This document shows, one piece after another, positions 57,431 to 64,000 of a DNA stretch of 64,000 bases. The stretch is from contig NC_053149.1 in assembly GCF_016808335.1 (NCBI RefSeq), forward strand, positions 28,517,339 through 28,581,338, given 5' to 3'. The stretch is from Panicum virgatum (taxonomy: Eukaryota > Streptophyta > Magnoliopsida > Poales > Poaceae). The position numbers and the translations under genes were made by a program. How positions within the stretch are numbered: the stretch's first letter is position 1; the number at the start of each line of letters is the position of its first letter. The notes under the pieces are model-generated. The model searched no databases. It had not been told where the DNA came from and saw nothing but the letters and a program-made list of their open reading frames with translations.

Positions 57431-58965
57431 TGTAAGGATCACCGGGGTGTCCGACCCTAGAGGGGGAGGGGGTGAATAGGGTCGCTAATCGCTTTTCTAT
57501 CCTAGGGCTCAATCTAATTGCATAAGATAAACCTAACACATCCTACACATGCTAGTTATGACTAAGGTTTATCTATGCTACCCTCTACTTACCCCAAAAG
57601 ACTTGCAACCTATAGACAATCCTAATCAAACTAACTAGGAAAGTAAAGGTAAGCAAGAAAGAGTAAATGCGGAAACGTAATGCGGTAAGTAAAGCGGTAA
57701 GGGAGAGGATATGCAAACTCCCGTGAAGACACCAAGACACACGATTTAACGTGGTTCGGTTAGGACACCAAAGTCCCTCCCTACGTCCACGGCCACTTGC
57801 TCACAAAGAACAAGTGGGATGCCGAGTCTCTTCGCTTGATCACCGTCTTGCCACGCCTCCAAGGCTCCCGACAAGCAAAGGCTAAGTGACGCCAAGTCAC
57901 AAAGACGAGGTCACCGCCACCGTCTATCTCGAAGCGTCACCACGGCACCGTCTTCACTATCTTGGAGCTTTAACACCAAGTAGGGGCCTCCTTCCCCGCA
58001 CAAAGTGTCGTTGCCACTCCACACCAAGTCGGAGGGTCACACGACGAGTACACAAGTTGCTTGCCGCAGCAAGACTTTCTCTCAAGCTAGTTCTCTCAAG
58101 AACTAAGCCTAAACAAGCACTAAGCACTCTCACAAGTGTGCTTAAGCCTATATGATGTACAATGAAGCTCTATGGTGGTTGGAGATGATCTTTAGCTCTA
58201 GTATACTTCTTTGAACTCCAGCACACTCAAATGACCCGGCCTTGGGGGTATATATAGGCAGCACAAGCAAATATAGCCGTCGGAGAAAAGCTGCCAGAAA
58301 TGTGCTTAACACCGGTTAATCCGATGCTCCCCAAATTGCCATCGTCGGTTTAACCGGTGATACTAAACTGCCCACTGAAAACTAGCCGTTACGTGTACGG
58401 GCAATCAACCGACGCAATCGACCGATGTATGTAATATTAGCGTTGGTTTAACCGGTGAGTGCAACTGTCCTCTGATCCTTGAAAAACAAACTCTCTGGAC
58501 AACTGCACCGATGCCATTAACCGGTGCATCATCGGTTCATCCGATGTATGCATTTTTCTTGGTCTGCTTCTGCCATTGCACCGACGTATTCAAACTTCCT
58601 ATCGTCGGTTCATCCGGTGCCAAACCCTAGCCCGCAGGCCATCTCTGTCATTGCACCGATGAGTACATTTTGCCTTACGTCGGTTTAACCGGTGATACTA
58701 AAACTCCAAGACGTGCTCAAGTCAATGCACCGACGTGTGTAATTTGCTTGGCGTCGGTTCAACCGGTGACTTGATTTCTTTTAGGTTTCAGGGCGCGTAG
58801 GGGCGGCCCTTCGGGCCTAGCTTCGCCTCTCTTCTCTTTGTCATCACTTGAACCTAAAAGCCTGAGTATATCATCTAAGCAAACACATTAGTTCAAGTGT
58901 TGCGTGTGTCATCAATCGCCAAAACATTATATTGAAATATGGCATGAGAGGCCATTTTCGCTACA
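57431..58965 (+). mobile_element. solo LTR, 1,535 bp, copia/Sirevirus-like, TSD GTCGA
   Basis: GTCGA flanks it at 57426-57430 and 58966-58970. It starts TGTAAGGATCACCGGGGTGT and ends TTTTCGCTACA. Its start (TG-AAGGA-C, then a G-rich tract and GGTGAATAGGG) matches the fragment at 3990-4166. Between about 58305 and 58765 it holds a series of CCGATG/CCGACG...CGTCGGTTTAACCGGTG palindromic modules. It carries no internal region. It interrupts the integrase reading frame of the chromovirus and so is younger than that element. Confidence 0.85.
58305..58765 (+). repeat. palindromic ACCGGTTAA/TTAACCGGT module array in the solo LTR
   Basis: Modules of the form TGCACCGACG-(20-35 nt)-CGTCGGTTTAACCGGTG recur about five to six times, with variants GTTGGTTTAACCGGTGAG, ATCGGTTCATCCGATG and GCGTCGGTTCAACCGGTGAC. 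Each module can pair its CACCGACG with CGTCGGTT, giving a chain of hairpins. Confidence 0.75.
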
Positions 58966-59334
58966 GTCGAAGCAGAGGAAAAAGTGAAAGTTATACAAGA
59001 AAACTTGAGGATAGCTTAGTCTAGATAGAAGAGCTACTTTGAAAAAAGAAGGAAACCCCTGAAGTTCAATGTGGGTGATCATGTTTACCTACGGGTCTCA
59101 CCAATCAGGGGAAAATTAGCTCCTCGTTATATCTGACCTTATGAGGTCATCGAAGAATGTGGACAGTGGCTTATCGACTGCGACTTCCTTCGCAACTCGC
59201 TGCAATCCACGATGTATTTCGTATATCTCAGCTTAAGGAGTGTGTCAGGGTTCCTATGTAAATAATTGAACAGCAAGAAATTTTTGTGGAACCGGACCTT
59301 TCTTATGTTGAACATCCTCTCATAATTCTGGATA

Positions 59335-59470
59335 AAAAATAAAGAGGTACTCGTCGAAAGGTGGTCAAGATATATAAAATTCAGTGGAGTCATCACACTA
59401 AAGAAGAAGCCACTTGGGAGAATGAAAGTTATCTGAATCGACATTTTTCTAGTTTTCTTAGTTCTACCCC
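59335..59470 (+). pseudogene. chromodomain at the integrase C-terminus
   Basis: The frame around 59345-59460 reads RRKVVKIYKIQWSHHTKEEA followed by TWENESYLNRHF. This matches the chromovirus chromodomain pattern V-x-x-Y-K-I/V-Q-W-S-x-H-x-x-x-E-A-T-W-E. In the family this domain directs integration towards particular chromatin. A stop lies just upstream (about 59338). It is followed directly by the polypurine tract and LTR. Confidence 0.75.
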
Positions 59471-59619
59471 AGGTACCTTCATCTCTGCCTCCATTTATTA
59501 TCCAATCTCGGGACGAGATTCATTTTAAGGGGAGTGTGCCGCGACACCCTAGGCGTTTAAATGGCAAAAAAAGTGTTCAACATAAAACAACTAGATGAAT
59601 TAATGTGAGGGTAAGCAAT

Positions 59620-60440
59620 TGTCGGTGTTTACCGCCAAGCCTGCTCAGGGATACCCTTAGCAATAGAGTTTGTAGGTAGGGATCGACTGCTCTAGAACTC
59701 GATGGTACAAGGAACACAAAGATTTAGACAGGTTTGGGCCGTGAGTTTGCGTAATACCCTACGTCCTGTGTGGTGGTTTGTATTGCCTTAGTTGTAGATG
59801 ATTGTTTGGAGGGGGTCCCTGCCCACCGCTATATATCCGGGGGGACAGGGTTACATGGAAAGTCCTAGCCCAGTAAAGTTGGAGTCCTACTACAACACAA
59901 TTGGGTAGTTTCCTTTGTACTGCAGCTAGTTCTACGCCTATTCGGGTAGTTACAAAAGAGGTAAGGTACATCCATGAGCTATCCCTTACTCTAGAATATT
60001 GTATGTCTATAAGCAGTCCCTCTATCCCAGGTCTGATAAGCCCCCGAGCTCTTCGTAGCTGAGTCCTGCAGGCGTCGAGTACTTGGCTGGGCGTCTTCGA
60101 GTACTTCAAGTAGTCAGAACATCCTTCTGGTTGCTTCTGATCCTTCCTTCAGATACGTCGAGTAGTCCTTCAAGTATTTCCATTTGCTTCGAGGCTATGA
60201 GGTGCTCAAACCCTGAAATATTGATCATATATGGTGCGCGAAGTACTCGTGCTCCATATGGAGTAGCCCCCGAGCCTTAGGTTGAATCGCAGAATCAGGC
60301 TGAGGGTCACTTCAGTCTATTTTCCAAAAAAATTGAAAAATTAATCTTTGATGCCTATATCCAGCAGCCCCCGAGCCTTAAATCAAAATCCCTTTTGCTG
60401 CGAGTAGCCCTCGAGCGTAGATTTGGAATTAAGGATTGCT
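59620..60440 (-). mobile_element. inverted, truncated RIRE2-like element (3' LTR plus 0.4 kb)
   Basis: 59620-60038 is the reverse complement of the 415-bp LTR seen four times at 35-50 kb. On its minus-strand 5' side lies the matching purine tract AGCTCGGGGGCT and about 400 bp homologous to 37390-37766 and 49850-50241. The copy stops abruptly at about 60440. It sits in the LTR of the chromovirus, 85 bp after the LTR start. No target duplication can be shown because the other end is gone. Confidence 0.85.
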
Positions 60441-60445
60441 CTCCC

Positions 60446-61662
60446 TATGTTCTGAGTTTGGTGGCTAGATGTTCAAACCTTAAGCTTGAAACTTGTGGGT
60501 AGCGAAAAAGCAGAATTCGAATCTAGGTTGTTGTGGGTTATGATATGGCTGAAAAGAGTTGCTATGATCTTCTATTACGTGATGCTTGATATCCGGAGTA
60601 TTTCTTTTCAAAAATACAAAAATAAAATAAAGTTCCTCGGTGATATGCAATTCCTATCCAGAGCAATATGAGTTACAAGTTTGAAAAACCTTTTCTACAT
60701 ATGCAACTTGTCTTCTCATTGAGCTTTGTCAAATTGTTGTGACCCTTTGTGAGAATCACTTCATACGTCCATGATCAAGATCATGTACACATCCTCTCAC
60801 ATGCTATACTTCTACACCTAGAAGATAGCAAGTACATCCCCCATCCATCCACAAATAAAACTCCAAGATGTGCCATGTTTATCTCTCTTCAAAGTTATCA
60901 TCATAATGTATGGGCTATACAAAAAGAAATAAAAGATGCATACCCAAACAAGGTATGCCACATGCCCACAAGGCATGTCAAAAAAGAGAGAGAAAAGATG
61001 CATACCCAAAGAAGGTATGCCACACATCCACAAGGTGTGTCAAAAAAAAAAAGAGAGAGAGAAAAAGAAAATATAGCCCATACCAAAAACATTACAAGGG
61101 AAAGAGAATTCATATAAAGGAGTTCTCATCCATCATCCACCAAAAATATCCACACACTTGCACATCTTGATCAAGGCTTATGACTTGTTTCTCCTTTGGA
61201 TACGGTCTTTGACTTAGCGAAATATGAGAAGCCATTATATCCTCCATACCTACAGATACACCAAAAAGAAGCCATTAGAAGTAGGATGGAAAAAGAAAGG
61301 CGCATAAAAAGGCCTTGGTGAGGAATGAAACACTTTGAGCGATCCGAGAGATCACCCGAGGAACTTACAAATTTCTTTTCAAAAACTTTATAAAACCTCC
61401 AGATTGATGGTTGAACATAGGAGTGGTAAGTGGTACTCTACAAGCCGTTCTGACCCTCAACCGCCAAAGATGAGGATGATGCTATAAGCCCCACAGGAGT
61501 AAGGTAAAATGTGCGAACAAGGCCAACTTATTCAGAATAAAGGTAAGAATACTCGGTTGTGCCTTGGGCATAAGTCAGGAATGCGACATTGTAGCAACTC
61601 CTGATCAACAACCTAAGTCTAAAACTTTGCTCGGGACGAGCAAAGGGCTAGCTTGGGGGAGT
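60446..61662 (+). mobile_element. 3' internal tail of a second Athila-like element
   Basis: Non-coding and AT-rich, ending CTTTGCTCGGGACGAGCAAA and AGCTTGGGGGAGT, which is the polypurine tract before the LTR at 61663. The short ORFs at 60749-61170 are produced by an A/G-rich tandem repeat. No gag or pol similarity was found. Confidence 0.55.
60930..61060 (+). repeat. two-copy tandem repeat, about 70 bp, A/G-rich
   Basis: AAAAGATGCATACCCAAACA...GGTATGCCACATGCCCACAA...GGCATGTCAAAAAAGAGAGAG is repeated with few changes (ACCCAAAGAAGG; CACATCCACAAGGTGTGTC). Confidence 0.75.
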
Positions 61663-63300
61663 TGTTGACAGTGCTTAAGTGCCATTTTCACCTGTCAACT
61701 ATACTCAATAATAAAGGAAAACTGCATGCCTTACTCGCATATTTGTATCACTAACCTTGCTCCACAGTTGTTTTCGAGTTTTGTACATTTTAGATGAGCA
61801 GGAGTGGAATAAGACAAAAACACATAGCAGACACCATACAACTACGCAGAGTATCGCATCTGGCGTCACCCACTTACAAAGAGGGCCCATCTGGCAGAGC
61901 AAACAGGCGCGCCACGCATAATGCATACAAGGAAAGATATCAGGACCCACATGTCAGCCTGCCAGGGAAGGATAAGGATGAGAGGCGGCCAGGTGGGGCC
62001 GGCCAACCCCCTGGGTCGGCCGAACCTGGCCGGCCTCCCGTCCTGGTACATTTCGAGGAGATGTCGACCCCTAGTCTCCTGATTACCTTCCATACGTGCA
62101 TTTGACGGGAACCGACCTCCACTAGTATAAATAGGGCCCCCTCTCACCCCTTATACACACACACACTTCATTCCATTCTCTCCAAGAAGGCTCTCCTCTC
62201 TCTTGCTCTCTTAGCTAGGTAGTGGAGCTATGCTAGTTCTCTTTAGCGAGCAAGTCGTCCTCGGGGTCGTTGAGCAATCCTCGACTCCTGGTATGGCTTT
62301 GTATCCGACTTGTCAGACTTCTATTCATAATATAGAGTTTTGCCATGGTTGCTTTACTATCTTGATAGTTTATCAATCCATGCTTAGATCGTTCATAAGT
62401 TATGCTACGGTCTTGGTTAGGCCAGATGATCCGGGTACGGATAGAGGTTCGTTGTGCTTTCGGGCTTGCTCTAGTGTTTTACTCGTCCATCCGAAGGGTG
62501 GGAGACCTGGGGGCACTAGAGTAGTGACTTCATACACGAGCATGGTGCTCGGGTATGCGGGATCCTTCGGATATGACTGTGCTCCACGGTGTGACTGGGG
62601 TAGACGGCAGGTGGTGACAGCCCTGTCCATCCGGCGTAAAAGCGGTGTTGCGTTTAGCGTACTCCCCGACATTCGGTTTCGGTGTAGGAGTTCATGCAAA
62701 GAGATAACGGGACTGGATGTACTACGGTGCGGGACCTTCTCCCCGCTATCCCATTTTTCTGGCACCTGCAGTCCTAACCATGATCTAACATGACCCCAGC
62801 TTTGGATAGAAGCACTAGGACACCTAACCTAGCCTAAGCTCCAGCTGACTTGACGTAGGATAGAGTAGTTCTTTGTTTTATAGTTTCTCTCCTTTATTCC
62901 TTCCTCTTGGAGTGTGGATGTGTGCTGTGTCACATTACCCTTGCTTATTCTTTATCTGTACTTACCCCTGTTAGAGTATTGCCTATTGCTTGAGGCACAA
63001 TGTCATGGTTAATGTTGAGTACAATACCGTTGCCGCTGCCGCTGCCATCCTTTGGGACACAAATAAATGACGATACCCTTACTCTCCTTGTGAAATGCTA
63101 CAATAGTATATCCATGCGCTTGCGGATCCATCTGTTATCGTATTGATTATACCACGAGAGTGGCACCCCTTGGGTGCAGTTGCTAGGATGGGTTCGGCGC
63201 CCTCATTTCTAGTGATTCCACTAAGGACTACCAACAGGCATTTCTGGCGCTGTTGCTAAGGATTATCCATTCCTAGTGATTGTGCTAAGAAATGTCAACA
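61663..63300 (+). repeat. Athila-like LTR, 1,638 bp
   Basis: It starts TGTTGACAGTGC and ends AATGTCAACA, so the terminal TGTTGACA/TGTCAACA form an 8-bp inverted repeat. It is preceded by a polypurine tract. A TATA box GTATAAATAGGG lies near 62124. It is related in layout to 51262-52945. An open frame of 187 residues at 62230-62793 has no recognised domain and lies in the transcribed leader part of the LTR, so I do not call it a gene. No flanking duplication was found. Confidence 0.75.
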
Positions 63301-64000
63301 GTGGTGACTGAGCCGATTCCGGCCGATTCGGCCGGGGTGAAGCTTGACCGCGGGCTGGGGAAGGTGGAGGGGATGGTGAGGAGGCTCGGGGCGCGACCAA
63401 TTGGAAGGGGACGAGGCGTGGGCGGTGGATCTTGGGCCGGCCATGGAGGCTCCGCACGACGCAGGGAGGAAGAAGAGAGGGCCGACTGTGAGAAATGAGG
63501 AAGAGAGCAGCGGCCGGTTGTTGATAAGAGCAAGGACGAGCGAGCAACAGGCGGCATGGGCAGGTACCAACATGTCGACCTAGTAGAGGTCCGAAGGACA
63601 GGCGCCATGCCGTGCCTGTGTGCTGCACTGAAGAAGATATGGGGAGGAGAAAGAAAGAGGATGACAGGTGGGCCATCGCTGACTGAATTTTAATCCCGAT
63701 TTGACTTATGAAAACTCATAATTTTAAACTGAAATTGAATTTTGGATAAAACAAGAGTTGTAGACCAATAAAATACCTACAACGTTGGTTTTGGATAAAA
63801 AGTTGGATCGAGTTTTGGATTTCGGAGAAAACCAGGATTAAAGCTGAGCGAAGATCGAAATGAAATAGGGCCAGCTTGATTAACACTAATGATCATGCCT
63901 AAGCAATGATTAGAGACTAATGTACAAGATTAACACCAGAGGTGTTATAGTACGATGGGGTGGAACACAACCTGAGGTAACTAACCAAGTCTAGGAACCA
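63301..64000. other. GC-rich then AT-rich sequence, probably another LTR
   Basis: 63310-63600 is GC-rich with overlapping ORFs on both strands (up to 137 codons on the minus strand), none with a domain. From 63690 the text AAACAAGAGTTGTAGACCAA and GTTGGATCGAGTTTTGGATT resembles large chromovirus LTRs, as does 44770-44900 in the solo LTR on the other strand. The window ends inside it. Confidence 0.4.

Larger units (their letters stand above)
56441..59140 (+). pseudogene. chromovirus integrase, split by a solo LTR
   Basis: An N-terminal zinc-binding domain H-H-C-C is seen as SIHPGNTKMYQDLRQNFWWT...CDTC (about 56718-56830). Core pieces follow: MDFIVGLPNTSQHHDSIWVI (first Asp), ISE-stop-GAQFI, where the family has ISDRG or a close variant (second Asp now Glu), and AYHPQTDGQTERVNQILEDM (Glu). 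The FGPDLV element is broken at 57426 by the solo LTR, and the C-terminal part resumes at 58966 with EAEEKVKVIQENLRIA and KFNVGDHVYLRVSPIRGKL. Several stops are present. Confidence 0.85.
53605..59619 (+). mobile_element. degenerate chromovirus (Tekay/Del-like) internal region and 3' LTR start
   Basis: The order gag, protease, RT, RNase H, integrase, chromodomain defines a Ty3/gypsy chromovirus. It ends with TTCATTTTAAGGGGAG and an LTR start TGTGCCGCGACACCCTAGGC at 59535, which is cut off at 59619 by an inverted RIRE2-like fragment. A 1,535-bp solo LTR is inserted in the integrase C-terminal region. Numerous stops and frameshifts occur, so no domain can be made as part of a full polyprotein. 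Confidence 0.85.

Noticed and set aside
62230..62793. 187-codon frame in the Athila-like LTR
   Set aside because: No domain. It lies in the LTR leader region, and similar LTR sequence at 51262-52945 does not keep the frame.
1..64000. tRNA or rRNA genes
   Set aside because: No cloverleaf with conserved GGTTCGA-type arm and no rRNA core sequence was seen. PBS-like stretches are primer-binding sites of LTR elements.

Overview
This window is nuclear DNA from a grass (Poaceae), probably panicoid. Most of it is transposable-element sequence, nested several layers deep, with a few host-gene islands. The grass call rests on the element families: Tat-lineage Ty3/gypsy elements with an antisense ORF, Tekay-like chromovirus remains, palindrome-rich Sirevirus-like LTRs, Tourist- and hAT-like MITEs, a TNP2 (En/Spm CACTA) relic, and GC-rich exons beside AT-rich introns. 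The species cannot be named from the sequence alone. No prokaryotic, organellar or viral genes were seen.

Layout. 1-4.3 kb: decayed gypsy gag-protease, LTR-like sequence and a copia LTR tip. 4.3-10.8 kb: mostly unassigned AT-rich DNA, a 276-bp MITE and a decayed TNP2 transposase on the minus strand (6.4-8.3 kb). 10.87-11.68 kb: the one apparently intact host gene, a single-exon C2H2 zinc-finger protein. 13.1-14.75 kb: foldback sequence, a GC-rich block and a possible Helitron end. 15.1-18.1 kb: a GDSL esterase/lipase (IAH1/CPRD49 type) on the minus strand with all six exons recognisable, but with a lost start codon and three frameshifts. 18.9-19.9 kb: a complete non-autonomous MULE with a 10-bp target duplication. 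20.2-21.1 kb: a MITE and a LINE 3' fragment. 21.1-34.2 kb: a gag-protease LTR element whose 3' LTR is split by a Helitron carrying part of a group I WRKY gene; the Helitron is itself split by a Tat-lineage LTR element.

35.1-50.7 kb: a RIRE2/Dasheng-like non-autonomous element (TSD CCATG) containing a 2.7-kb deletion derivative of its own family (TSD GATTC), two tandem-repeat arrays, a 4-kb solo LTR (TSD TGGCC) and a multi-exon antisense ORF of the PF04195 family. 50.7-52.9 kb and 60.4-63.3 kb: two related 3' LTRs of an Athila-like family. 53.5-59.6 kb: a degenerate chromovirus (gag, PR, RT, RNase H, integrase, chromodomain) interrupted by a 1.5-kb Sirevirus-like solo LTR (TSD GTCGA) and cut at its 3' LTR by an inverted fragment of the RIRE2-like family. 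63.3-64 kb: a GC-rich, LTR-like end.

The genes do not form a pathway. What the window records is an order of insertion, read from target-site duplications and from one internal empty-site comparison. No clearly new biological system was found. The most notable items are the Helitron with its captured WRKY fragment, the pol-less element that keeps an antisense ORF, and palindromic modules spread through LTRs and gag coding sequence.
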